The position numbers were made by a program, and so were the translations under genes. This document shows, piece after piece, positions 26,397 to 35,433 of a stretch of DNA of 64,000 bases (the stretch's first letter is position 1; each line of letters begins with the position of its first letter). The stretch is taken from assembly GCF_047971665.1 (NCBI RefSeq), contig NZ_JBKEAA010000020.1:168913-232912 (forward strand), given 5' to 3'. The notes beneath the pieces are model-generated. The model searched no databases and was not told the DNA's origin. It saw only the letters and a list, made by a program, of their open reading frames with translations. This stretch comes from Castellaniella sp047971665. Lineage in GTDB: Bacteria; Pseudomonadota; Gammaproteobacteria; Burkholderiales; Burkholderiaceae_B.

Positions 26397-26933
26397 TCAG
26401 GCCTTTGTCTGTTCGTAGCGTTCGACGGAAGAACGGATTTCCTGCTTGGCGGCTTCCACGTCGGACCAGCCCTGGACCTTGACCCACTTGCCTTTTTCCA
26501 GATCCTTGTAGTGCTCGAAGAAATGCTGGATGCGCTGCAGTTCCTCGGCCGGCAGATCAGCCGTCGAGGCGATGGAACGATACGGCGCATAGAGCTTGTC
26601 GACCGGACGGGCCAGGAGCTTGGCGTCCTTGCCGGATTCGTCTTCCATGTTCATCACGCCCAGAGCGCGGCAGCGGATCACGGCGCCGACCTGAATCGGG
26701 AAAGGCGCGATCACCAGGACGTCCACCGGATCGCCGTCTTCCGACAAGGTCTGGGGGATATAGCCGTAGTTGCAGGGATAGTGCATGGCGGTCAGCATGA
26801 AACGATCCACGAACACGGCGCCGCTGGTCTTGTCGACTTCGTACTTGACCGGATCCGCATTCATCGGAATTTCGATCACGACATTGAATTCCTCGGGCAG
26901 CTTGTCGCCGGCCGGCACTCGATCTAGGCTCAT
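26397..26933 (-). CDS. ppa: Inorganic pyrophosphatase (family I)
   Basis: 178 residues, the bacterial hexameric soluble form. It starts MSLDRVPAGDKLPEEFNVVIEIPMNADPVKYEVDK. The catalytic/metal motif is EDGDPVDVLVIAPFP, with DESGKDAKLLARPVDKLY and the C-terminal IQHFFEHYKDLEKGKWVKVQGW. It hydrolyses pyrophosphate to drive biosynthesis. It is 30 bases downstream of hemY. Confidence 0.97.
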   Translation of the reverse strand: MSLDRVPAGDKLPEEFNVVIEIPMNADPVKYEVDKTSGAVFVDRFMLTAMHYPCNYGYIPQTLSEDGDPVDVLVIAPFPIQVGAVIRCRALGVMNMEDESGKDAKLLARPVDKLYAPYRSIASTADLPAEELQRIQHFFEHYKDLEKGKWVKVQGWSDVEAAKQEIRSSVERYEQTKA

Positions 26934-26963
26934 TGGTTTCCTTGATAGGTCAGACAGAAAAAA

Positions 26964-28454
26964 CTATTTGCGGGCGCTGCCATCCGAGGTCTGGGACATG
27001 TCCACCCCGGGGATGGGCGCCGTGTCGAAATACTCGTCCTCATCGGGCGATGAGTCCGCCGGTTTTTCGGCCGAGGCGGCCGGCGCCGGCTCGGCGGCCC
27101 GGGACCCGGTCGCCTCCGTTTCATCCTGAATGTAGACCCCGCTGGCCGCATAGGGCGCGGGCTGGGAAACATCGGGCGATGCCGATCCGCCCGTATCGTC
27201 CGTTTCGTCGAAACGGGGATCGCCACGCGTATCGGCGGCCGGCAACAGACGGTTGACCGCAGGGATTTCGGCATCAGCCGCCTGACAGGCGAGCCGCCAA
27301 TGCCGCAGCGCCTGCTCCGGATGGCCCAGCGCATCATGCAGGTTGCCCAGCAGCGCATAGACATGCGTATCGGCGCGCAGCGCCAGACTGCGTTCGAGAT
27401 AGTGCTCGCCCTGCCCCCAGAGCCGGGAGATCAGGCACAGGTGGCCCAACGCCGCCAGGAGGCCGGGATGGTCCGGATTGGATTTGAGCCAGAGTTCGGC
27501 GCGCCCGAGTCGCTGGCCGGCCTCGGTGGAATTGCAATGGGCGTAAAGACGCAACAGCCGGTCGTCCAGCTGACGACCGAGGGAGGATTCGAGGATGCGG
27601 GCGGATTCGGCCGGATGGTCGAGACGGGCCTGGGCCTGGGCGCCCGCCAGGGCCAGATCGGCATCGAGCCGCTCGTCGGCGCTCAGATCGCCCCAGATGG
27701 CGCTCCAGCCTGAATCATCGACCTGGGCCAGACGCTGTGCGGTCGATTCCCGGATGAATTGTCGACCCTGGTCCTCGTCGATGGCGCCCCGGCGCAGCAA
27801 CAGGCGCGTGAGCTCGTACACACGGTCCGCATGGCCCAGCTGGCGGTGCGCGCGCAGCAACAGGCGGGTGCCATGCAGAAACCGCGACGAAGCATCCTGG
27901 ATGGGTTCGAGCAGCATCAGGGCCTCGTCGGCCCGGTTCTGATCCAGGTACATCTCGGCCGTCACCGTATCCACGGCCTGACGCAGGCGGGAATCCTGCC
28001 CTGCCCCCTCCTGGGCAAGCTGCAGCACCTGGTCGCGGCGCTTGTTTTCTCCGAGCAGATGCAGGGCGCGCGCCGCGCTGAGGCCAGCGAGCACCTTGCG
28101 ATCGGCCGAGCGGGTGCGCGACACCAGGTTCGACAGGTCCTTTTCGGCCTGCACGTACCGGCCTTCCAGAACATTGATCCAGCCGCGTTCGAGCAGCTCG
28201 ACGTCACGCCGCTGCGCACGGCGCCCGCGCCAGGCGCGCAGCCGGCCCGGACTGGAACCCAGCCAGTTCAGCGCGCGCACCAGCCAGTACAACGCCAGGA
28301 AGGCCAGAATCGCGCACGCGACAGCCAGGGACAGCGACATCTCGATACGCCACGGGGGCGTGACGATGAGGACATTGCCGCCGTGCTCACGCAGCACCAG
28401 GGCCAGCGCAACGGCGGCCGCGAACAGAATCAGGGTCCAGATCCAGGATCGCAT
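26964..28454 (-). CDS. hemY: Heme biosynthesis-associated TPR protein HemY
   Basis: 496 residues from the ATG at 28454 (GGGGG six bases upstream, MRSWIWTLILFAAAVALALVLREHGGNVL). Two N-terminal membrane helices (about 4-21 and 38-60) flank the HemY_N signature VLIVTPPWRIEMSLS. TPR-like helical repeats fill residues ~90-400. A disordered Asp/Ala/Pro-rich tail covers the last ~95 residues. HemY of this type is an inner-membrane scaffold; it is not the Gram-positive protoporphyrinogen oxidase of the same name. It sits 10 bases after hemX. Confidence 0.9.
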   Translation of the reverse strand: MRSWIWTLILFAAAVALALVLREHGGNVLIVTPPWRIEMSLSLAVACAILAFLALYWLVRALNWLGSSPGRLRAWRGRRAQRRDVELLERGWINVLEGRYVQAEKDLSNLVSRTRSADRKVLAGLSAARALHLLGENKRRDQVLQLAQEGAGQDSRLRQAVDTVTAEMYLDQNRADEALMLLEPIQDASSRFLHGTRLLLRAHRQLGHADRVYELTRLLLRRGAIDEDQGRQFIRESTAQRLAQVDDSGWSAIWGDLSADERLDADLALAGAQAQARLDHPAESARILESSLGRQLDDRLLRLYAHCNSTEAGQRLGRAELWLKSNPDHPGLLAALGHLCLISRLWGQGEHYLERSLALRADTHVYALLGNLHDALGHPEQALRHWRLACQAADAEIPAVNRLLPAADTRGDPRFDETDDTGGSASPDVSQPAPYAASGVYIQDETEATGSRAAEPAPAASAEKPADSSPDEDEYFDTAPIPGVDMSQTSDGSARK

Positions 28455-28464
28455 CGTATCCCCC

Positions 28465-29832
28465 TCAGACTGAACCGTTGCCGGTCGGCTGAGCGGCGGA
28501 TGCTGGCGCAGCGGAAGACGGCGTGGCGGATACCGGTGCAGCGGATGCCGGCGCGGGTGAAGACGATCCGGCCGGGCTGGCCTCGCTCTGATCGCTCTCG
28601 TCGGCGTCGGCGTCGGAAGCCGCCCCGTTCTGCTCGGTGGCCCTGGTAGCCTCAGCGGCCTCGGCGGCATCACGGGCCGCAGCGATCGCGGCAAGGCTGT
28701 TGTCCACCTTGGGCAGGGTGATTTCGATGGCGGTATCGTGCAGTTCGCGGGCAATCTTCAGTGCCTCGCGGGACGATTCGGCGCGCATGTCATAGCGCTG
28801 GTCGATGGCCTTGGACAGTTGCTCGAGCTCGGTCTGCCAGATGCGCAACTGACGCATCATCAGGGCCAGCTGGGCCGTCACGGCGCGCTGTTTGAGCACC
28901 TCGCGGAAACGCAATGCCTGATCGGGCGACATCAGCAGCGCCGCGGTGTCGTCCACCCGGCGCACATCGACCAAGCCGCGCAGTTCCCGCAGACCCAGGC
29001 TGGCTGAATCGCCCATCCATTGCCAGGTCTCTTTGACCCAGTCACGCCAGCCCCTGGCGGCAGGCTCCGTCGAAGCTTGCGCATTGGCGGCAACGATCTC
29101 GGCGGCAGGCGCCTCGTCAACGGGCGCCGGCGCCGACGGATCCGGATCAGCCAGCCGTCCGGCCGTGTCCGGAACCAGCAAAGGCGCCGTTCCGATCAGG
29201 TCGGAGAGGCGATCGATCCGCGCCGACAGGGCCGGCATGTCGATGGTCGCCACGGCGCGCAGACGCTCCAGGTCGCCGTTGATCGACTGTTGCAATGCCG
29301 CGAGTTCGGGACGATTGGCGCGCGCAAGCTGTGCCTGAGCGGCCTCGAGGGAGATGATCGCATTGGCGACGTTGCCGCCCAGGGCAAGCTGCTGCTGGGC
29401 GATCGTGACCAGGTGATCGATGTCATTGAGCAACACCAGGCCGGCGCCGCTGTCGGTCATCAACCGCAGGGCCTGATCGAATTCCTGGACCTGGCCGGCG
29501 GTCGCTTCCAGGGCGCCGCGCAGCGCCTTGATCCGTGTGGCCTGATCCTGAACCATGGACAGCGCCTGTCCGGCCTGAGCGCGGGTTTCCTGGGCAAGCT
29601 GGAGGCTTTGCGCCTGCTGTTGCTGCAAGTCGGCCCGCAAAGCGCGGTACTGGCGATTCTGATAGTACAGCGCGCCGCCCAGGACCAGAGCAAGCAGCAC
29701 CAGCAAGATCACCGCCAGGAGAAATCCTCCGGGCCGTTTTCGCTCGGTTTCGGCCTGAGCCGTTGCCAGCGCGGATGCAGGCGTGGCCGAGTCGGAAGTC
29801 GAGGCGGGCGAGCTTTGGTCGATATCGGTCAT
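28465..29832 (-). CDS. hemX: HemX (uroporphyrinogen-III C-methyltransferase-like membrane protein)
   Basis: 455 residues: a short cytoplasmic Ser/Ala/Thr-rich N-terminus, one membrane helix about residues 35-57 (GGFLLAVILLVLLALVLGGALYY), a periplasmic coiled coil (~60-120) and the HemX block (DIDHLVTIAQQQLALGGNVANAIISLEAAQAQL). The tail repeats Ser/Ala/Pro. Despite the database name, no SAM-dependent methyltransferase domain is present. It lies between hemD and hemY as in many proteobacteria. Confidence 0.88.
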   Translation of the reverse strand: MTDIDQSSPASTSDSATPASALATAQAETERKRPGGFLLAVILLVLLALVLGGALYYQNRQYRALRADLQQQQAQSLQLAQETRAQAGQALSMVQDQATRIKALRGALEATAGQVQEFDQALRLMTDSGAGLVLLNDIDHLVTIAQQQLALGGNVANAIISLEAAQAQLARANRPELAALQQSINGDLERLRAVATIDMPALSARIDRLSDLIGTAPLLVPDTAGRLADPDPSAPAPVDEAPAAEIVAANAQASTEPAARGWRDWVKETWQWMGDSASLGLRELRGLVDVRRVDDTAALLMSPDQALRFREVLKQRAVTAQLALMMRQLRIWQTELEQLSKAIDQRYDMRAESSREALKIARELHDTAIEITLPKVDNSLAAIAAARDAAEAAEATRATEQNGAASDADADESDQSEASPAGSSSPAPASAAPVSATPSSAAPASAAQPTGNGSV

Positions 29833-29850
29833 GGCGGCGTACGGGTCCTT

Positions 29851-30615
29851 CTAGGCTGATCTCGCAGATGCCAATATAGCCTGAAACAAGGCTGCGTCAT
29901 CGGGCGCGCTGAGACGCACGGTCAGCGTCCCATGGGGGCGGTCGGCATAAACACATTGTAAACGGCGCGCGATCCGCTCGTGCAGCGTCACGACACGGAG
30001 CATGGCTGGCCAGTTCATGCCGTGCCGGCGCAGGCTGGCAGCCACGGCATCGAAGGCTTCGAGGCTGGTCAGCAGCAACGTGCAGGCATCAGCCTGCGTC
30101 AACATGGCGCACTGCTCGCGAGCCCAGATCGCCGGGTCGCGCCGGTACAGCGCATGGCATTGCACCTGCCAGCCGCGCGCCTGAAGTTGTTGCGCAAGCC
30201 AGTCGCGGCCCCGTTGCGCCCGAAAGACATGGGCACGGCCTGGTGTCAGGGCGGCTGCCTCGATGACCGACAACAGCGACTCGGAATCAGGAGAGGCGGT
30301 CTCATCGGGCGCCAGAATCCGGTCCGGGGGCACATGGACGCGCAGCGCCCGGGCCGTCGCCGCACCCACCGCCGCCGCCCGAACCTCCCGCGGCCAGACC
30401 ATGGCGGCGCGGCCATCGAAGCAGGCTTCCACCGCCTGACGGCTGACAAAGAGGCAGAGATCACCCGCCCCGAGCGCGGGCAACGCCGTGTCCAGCCGCT
30501 CGATCGTCAGTGCCGGCGCCTCGATCACGGCCAGGCCCGCCGCGCGCAGAGCATGCGCCAGCGCGGCATTGCGCCCTGCGGGACGAGTCAGGACGACCGG
30601 CGCGCGCGGATTCAT
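29851..30615 (-). CDS. hemD: Uroporphyrinogen-III synthase
   Basis: 254 residues. Cyclises hydroxymethylbilane to uroporphyrinogen III. Weakly conserved family; recognisable blocks are VVLTRPAGRNAALAHALRAAG, FVSRQAVEACFD, VRAAAVGAATARALR, RAHVFRAQRGRDWLAQQLQARGWQV and LLLTSLEAFDAVAA. The position 11 bases after hemC and 18 before hemX supports the call. Confidence 0.92.
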   Translation of the reverse strand: MNPRAPVVLTRPAGRNAALAHALRAAGLAVIEAPALTIERLDTALPALGAGDLCLFVSRQAVEACFDGRAAMVWPREVRAAAVGAATARALRVHVPPDRILAPDETASPDSESLLSVIEAAALTPGRAHVFRAQRGRDWLAQQLQARGWQVQCHALYRRDPAIWAREQCAMLTQADACTLLLTSLEAFDAVAASLRRHGMNWPAMLRVVTLHERIARRLQCVYADRPHGTLTVRLSAPDDAALFQAILASARSA

Positions 30616-30626
30616 CCAGAGTTCAT

Positions 30627-31577
30627 TCAGGAGGCCGCCGGGTCGGACAGACGGGCCAGAATCTCATCCGCGCCCTGACCGAGCAAATCATTGGCGACCG
30701 CAGCCCCGAGCGTTTCGGCGGCCTCGGGCACGCCCTCGGCGCCCGCGCGCAACACGCGGCTGCCATCCGGTTCGGCGACCAGCGCCTCCAGGACCAGGCG
30801 GCCCTCCCGCAGCACCGCATGCGCGGCCAGCGGAACCTGGCAGGACCCGCCGAGCACCCGCGAGACGGCGCGTTCGGCAAAGACGCAGGCCGTAGTGTCG
30901 TTGCAAGCCAGCGGCATCAGCCAGGCCCGCAGGTCGGCCCGGTCCGCCAGAATCTCGATCCCCAGGGCGCCCTGCCCCGCGGCAGGCAGGCTGAACGCTA
31001 CCGGCAGCACGGCGCGGATGCGCTGCGCCAGGCCCAGCCGGCGCAGACCGGCGGCGGCCAGGACGATGGCGGCATAATCGCCCCGGTCGAGTTTGGCCAG
31101 GCGGGTATCCAGATTGCCGCGCAGCGGCCTGACGGCCAGATGCGGGTAATGCGCGCGCAACTGGGCCTCGCGGCGCAGGCTGGAAGTGCCGATGACGGCC
31201 CCCGGCGCCAGCTCGTCCAGGGAGCCGGCCGTGTTCGACACCAGCGCGTCGCAGGGATCGGCCCGCTCCATGATGGCCGACAGAGCAAACGGCTGCGTCA
31301 GATCGACGGGCACGTCCTTGAGAGAATGCACGGCCAGATCCGCCCGGCCGTCCAGCAGCGCGGTTTCCAGTTCCTTGACGAACAGCCCCTTGCCGCCGAC
31401 CTTGGACAGGGTCCGGTCCAGGATCTGGTCGCCACGCGTGGTCATTTCCAGCAACTCGACCTGACAATCAGGGTACAGAGCCCGGAGACGGGCCTGCACA
31501 TGGCGGGCCTGCCACAACGCCAGGCGGCTGGCCCGGGTGGCGATCACGAGTTTTGGGGGAGCGGGTACATCGGTCAT
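30627..31577 (-). CDS. hemC: Porphobilinogen deaminase (hydroxymethylbilane synthase)
   Basis: Polymerises four porphobilinogens to hydroxymethylbilane. The start chosen gives MTDVPAPPKLVIATRASRLALWQARHV (316 aa); the frame upstream is shadow sequence of the neighbouring genes. Landmarks are KVGGKGLFVKELETALLDGRADLAVHSLKDVP, GTSSLRREAQLRAHYP, LRGNLDTRLAKLDRGDYAAIVLAAAGLRRLG and the cofactor-cysteine block LACNDTTACVFAERAVSRVLGGSCQVPLAAHA. Its ATG overlaps the stop of a 31-codon ORF (ATGA), with GAGG about eight bases upstream. Confidence 0.96.
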   Translation of the reverse strand: MTDVPAPPKLVIATRASRLALWQARHVQARLRALYPDCQVELLEMTTRGDQILDRTLSKVGGKGLFVKELETALLDGRADLAVHSLKDVPVDLTQPFALSAIMERADPCDALVSNTAGSLDELAPGAVIGTSSLRREAQLRAHYPHLAVRPLRGNLDTRLAKLDRGDYAAIVLAAAGLRRLGLAQRIRAVLPVAFSLPAAGQGALGIEILADRADLRAWLMPLACNDTTACVFAERAVSRVLGGSCQVPLAAHAVLREGRLVLEALVAEPDGSRVLRAGAEGVPEAAETLGAAVANDLLGQGADEILARLSDPAAS

Positions 31578-31669
31578 GCGGTAAACCTCGAAAGCAACAG
31601 GCGCAACAACAGGCCCAGCGCGGCCAGGATGGCCAGGCCCTGCAACAGAGAGGGACGTTTGAGTTTCAT
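31574..31669 (-). CDS. 31-residue single-helix membrane peptide, coupled to terC and hemC
   Basis: ATG at 31669 to TGA at 31574. The start overlaps the terC stop and the stop overlaps the hemC start, each by four bases (ATGA). The peptide begins MKLKRPSLLQG, then has a hydrophobic Leu/Ala-rich helix with one internal Arg (about residues 8-25), and ends SRFTA. Basic N-terminus and helix suggest a membrane peptide. It may be functional or serve mainly as a translational link that carries ribosomes to hemC. I recognise no family. Confidence 0.55.
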   Translation of the reverse strand: MKLKRPSLLQGLAILAALGLLLRLLLSRFTA

Positions 31670-32376
31670 GGCGCAGTCCGTGAGTGGCCCGCCGCGCGCC
31701 GGGCCAGCCAGGTGCCCAGGCCCATGACGAGCAATGCGCCGGCAATTTCGGCGCCCAGCCGGGTCGGCGGCCGGGGGGCGCCCAGCCAGGTCGTCAGGGT
31801 GATATCGGTCACCAGCATTCCGCCGGCGATCCAGCCCAGCAGTCCGGCGCCCAGCGTCACCACCAGCGGATAACGGTCGATCAGCCGCAACACCAGGGTA
31901 CTGCCCCAGACGATGATGGGCACGCTCAGCAGCAGGCCGAAAATGACGTAGGTCAGCCGGTGGTCCACCGGGGTGTTCTGCGCGGCGCCGGCAATGGCGA
32001 TGACATTGTCCAGACTCATCACGAAATCGGCGATGATGATGGTGCGCACAGCCGCCCAAACGGAACTGCCCCCCTGGATCCGGTCGTGCGCATCGTCGTC
32101 CGGCAAAAGCAGTTTGATGCCGATCCAGAGCAACATCAGCGCGCCGACGAGTTTCAATCCTGGAAGCACCAGCAGGCTCAGCGCAAAGGCAATCAGGACC
32201 ACCCGCAGGACGATTGCGCCCACCGTCCCCCACAGGATGCCCTGCAGGCGCTGACCATGCGCCAGCCTGCGGCAGGCAAGCGCGATCACGACGGCGTTGT
32301 CGCCGCCCAGCAGAACATCGATCAGGACGATCTGAAAGACTGCGCTCCAGTGCAGCAGTCCGAGCCATTCGAGCAT
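31666..32376 (-). CDS. TerC-family integral membrane protein
   Basis: 236 residues with about seven helices. TerC signatures are VLIDVLLGGDNAVVIALACRRL (residues ~17-38) and IIIADFVMSLDNVIAIAGAA (~113-132), each with the acidic DN pair thought to bind metal, plus the ILWGTVGAIVLRV block. The family is tied to metal (Mn, tellurite) homeostasis and metalation of exported enzymes. It is the same strand as hemC and linked to it through the 31-codon ORF. Confidence 0.92.
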   Translation of the reverse strand: MLEWLGLLHWSAVFQIVLIDVLLGGDNAVVIALACRRLAHGQRLQGILWGTVGAIVLRVVLIAFALSLLVLPGLKLVGALMLLWIGIKLLLPDDDAHDRIQGGSSVWAAVRTIIIADFVMSLDNVIAIAGAAQNTPVDHRLTYVIFGLLLSVPIIVWGSTLVLRLIDRYPLVVTLGAGLLGWIAGGMLVTDITLTTWLGAPRPPTRLGAEIAGALLVMGLGTWLARRAAGHSRTAP

Positions 32377-32529
32377 GCCCTGCGTTACCCCTTCATGAAA
32401 TCATGACCTCATGGGCTCCCGGAAACATCGGTCACCGGGCGCGAGCGCAAACCCCTCACGCCGGAGGGGTCCGGATCACCGGCGCCCGCCGGCCTACGCT
32501 GTGCAAGCGGCGAGCCCCTGGGGACGCCA

Positions 32530-32563
32530 GGCCCGGGCCAGTCCGTAAGGACCGGCCCGGGCC
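32530..32563. other. Strong hairpin between sucD and terC
   Basis: GGCCCGGGCC (32530-32539) pairs with the identical self-complementary GGCCCGGGCC (32554-32563). An inner GTCC/GGAC extension closes on a GTAA loop (32545-32548). There is no U-tract on either strand. It lies in the 216 bases between the sucD stop and the terC start, so it could attenuate read-through from sucCD or protect a 3' end. Confidence 0.4.
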
Positions 32564-32592
32564 CCAGGCTCATTTCTCGCGCTGGTTTTTGA

Positions 32593-33474
32593 TTACAGCA
32601 CGGTTTTGAGCAGCTTGCCCATTTCCGAAGGATTGCGCGTGGTGCGGATTCCGCAGGCTTCCATGATTTCCAGCTTGGCGTCGGCCGTGTCGGCGCCACC
32701 CGAAATCAGGGCGCCGGCGTGACCCATGCGCTTGCCCGGAGGCGCCGTGACGCCGGCGATGAAACCGACCACGGGTTTTTTCATGTTGTCCTTGGCCCAC
32801 TGCGCGGCATTGACCTCGTCCGGACCGCCGATTTCACCGATCATGATGACGGCATCCGTCTCCGGATCGTCATTGAACATCTTCAGCACGTCGATGTGCT
32901 TGAGCCCGTTGATTGGGTCACCGCCGATCCCGACCGCGCTCGACTGGCCCAGTCCCAGTTCGGTGACTTGCGCCACCGCCTCATAGGTCAGCGTGCCGGA
33001 GCGGCTGACGACACCGATGCGGCCCTTGCGATGGATGTGGCCCGGCATGATGCCGATCTTGATTTCGTCGGGCGTGATCAGGCCCGGGCAGTTGGGGCCC
33101 AGCAGCAGGGTCTTGCGGTTCTCGTCACGCATGCGGTTGCGGACTTCGAGCATGTCGCGCACGGGGATGCCTTCGGTGATGCAGATTGCCAGATCGAGAT
33201 CAGCCTCGACGGCCTCCCAGATCGCCGCCGCAGCGCCTGCGGGCGGCACGTAGATGACCGAGACGGTTGCGCCGGTGGCCTGCTTGGCGTCCTTGACGGA
33301 AGCATAGATGGGGATGCCCTCGAAGTCCTCACCGGCCTTTTTCGGATGCACGCCAGCCACGAAAGCGGCGCGGCCATTGGCATAGTCACGGCACATGCGC
33401 GTGTGGAACTGACCGGTCTTGCCGGTAATCCCCTGAGTGATGACCTTGGTGTCCTTGTTGATCAGAATCGACAT
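32593..33474 (-). CDS. sucD: Succinyl-CoA synthetase, alpha subunit
   Basis: 293 residues. Forms succinate and ATP/GTP from succinyl-CoA with SucC. The CoA-binding N-terminus is MSILINKDTKVITQGITGKTGQFHT, with ITEGIPVRDML and NCPGLITPDEIKIGIMPGHIH. The phosphohistidine block is GFIAGVTAPPGKRMGHAGALI (His, about residue 248). It follows sucC by 19 bases. Confidence 0.97.
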   Translation of the reverse strand: MSILINKDTKVITQGITGKTGQFHTRMCRDYANGRAAFVAGVHPKKAGEDFEGIPIYASVKDAKQATGATVSVIYVPPAGAAAAIWEAVEADLDLAICITEGIPVRDMLEVRNRMRDENRKTLLLGPNCPGLITPDEIKIGIMPGHIHRKGRIGVVSRSGTLTYEAVAQVTELGLGQSSAVGIGGDPINGLKHIDVLKMFNDDPETDAVIMIGEIGGPDEVNAAQWAKDNMKKPVVGFIAGVTAPPGKRMGHAGALISGGADTADAKLEIMEACGIRTTRNPSEMGKLLKTVL

Positions 33475-33493
33475 GTTGTATTCCCTACGATGC

Positions 33494-34654
<1,161 letters not shown>

Positions 34655-34747
34655 GAGTTACCTGTCAGTGAAGAAAAAAGAAAGCCACCAACCCGCCGTT
34701 TCGGCGAGTCGGCCCGAGGCTGCTGTCCTGTCAGCGATCCGGGGAGG

Positions 34748-35311
34748 CTAGCGTTCATCGGAATGCGCCTCGGCGGGGACATACCAGGGAGCGTAATGCA
34801 TGCGCACGACGGAGCCGTCCACGCGCAAGGCATGACAGCCATCCAGTTGAAAAGGCCGCTCACCGGTGCTGGACTGGCGATGCCGGTCGGCCATGGTCTG
34901 AACCGCCACGGTGGGCAGCACATCGGTCAGTTCCGTGACATGCGTACAGCCGGCCGAACGGCCGAAACGCTCACGCACGCGTTTGCGGAACTGATTGAGC
35001 AGATTCAGGCCGACCAGATTGCGGTATTCGGGCGCGATGGCACTGCAGAATTCCCCATAGGGAGCGGCTTCGTAGACAGCTTCGGACGCCGTGATGTTGA
35101 AACGCTCATCGATGGTGATGCGCAAGCGCATGTGATGCACCGGCGCGCCGGCGGGATGAATGCCGCCCCCGCGAATCGGGAAATCATAGGCCTTGATGTC
35201 GACGAGCTCGGCCTCCAGGTCCCACAGTCCGTCATCCCGGGCATAGGATTCGACGCGAATGGAACGCGTATGGACGGGACGGCGCGAACACGCCGGATCG
35301 GACAAGGGCAT
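34748..35311 (-). CDS. DUF2889 protein
   Basis: 187 residues from the ATG at 35311 (MPLSDPACSRRPVHTRSIRVESY); the upstream reading frame is non-coding. Family blocks are RDDGLWDLEAELVDIKAYDF, PVHHMRLRITIDERFNITASEAVYEAAPY and GCTHVTELTDVLPTVAVQTM. It is cytosolic, of unknown function, and conserved in betaproteobacteria. It is upstream of sucC by 93 bases on the same strand. An AT-rich promoter-like region precedes it. Confidence 0.85.
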   Translation of the reverse strand: MPLSDPACSRRPVHTRSIRVESYARDDGLWDLEAELVDIKAYDFPIRGGGIHPAGAPVHHMRLRITIDERFNITASEAVYEAAPYGEFCSAIAPEYRNLVGLNLLNQFRKRVRERFGRSAGCTHVTELTDVLPTVAVQTMADRHRQSSTGERPFQLDGCHALRVDGSVVRMHYAPWYVPAEAHSDER

Positions 35312-35341
35312 GGGAGCGAAAAAGGCCGGGATTCGTAAAAC

Positions 35342-35390
35342 TTTTTGATTATATACCTTGTATAACCACCCGATTATATAGAGGACTCGC
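35342..35390 (-). promoter_or_regulatory. AT-rich promoter region with TATAC-CTT-GTATA palindrome
   Basis: In an otherwise GC-rich region the minus strand holds two TATAAT-like hexamers (near 35350-35355 and 35374-35379) and a perfect 5-bp inverted repeat, TATAC/GTATA with a three-base gap (35352-35364). It lies upstream of the DUF2889-sucC-sucD genes. The palindrome overlaps the nearer -10 candidate, as an operator would. The regulator is unknown; GntR-type proteins often bind sites of this shape. Confidence 0.4.
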
Positions 35391-35433
35391 CCCGCCCCTG
35401 TCGCGCGCGCCCTGCCCGGCCGCGCAGCGGAGA

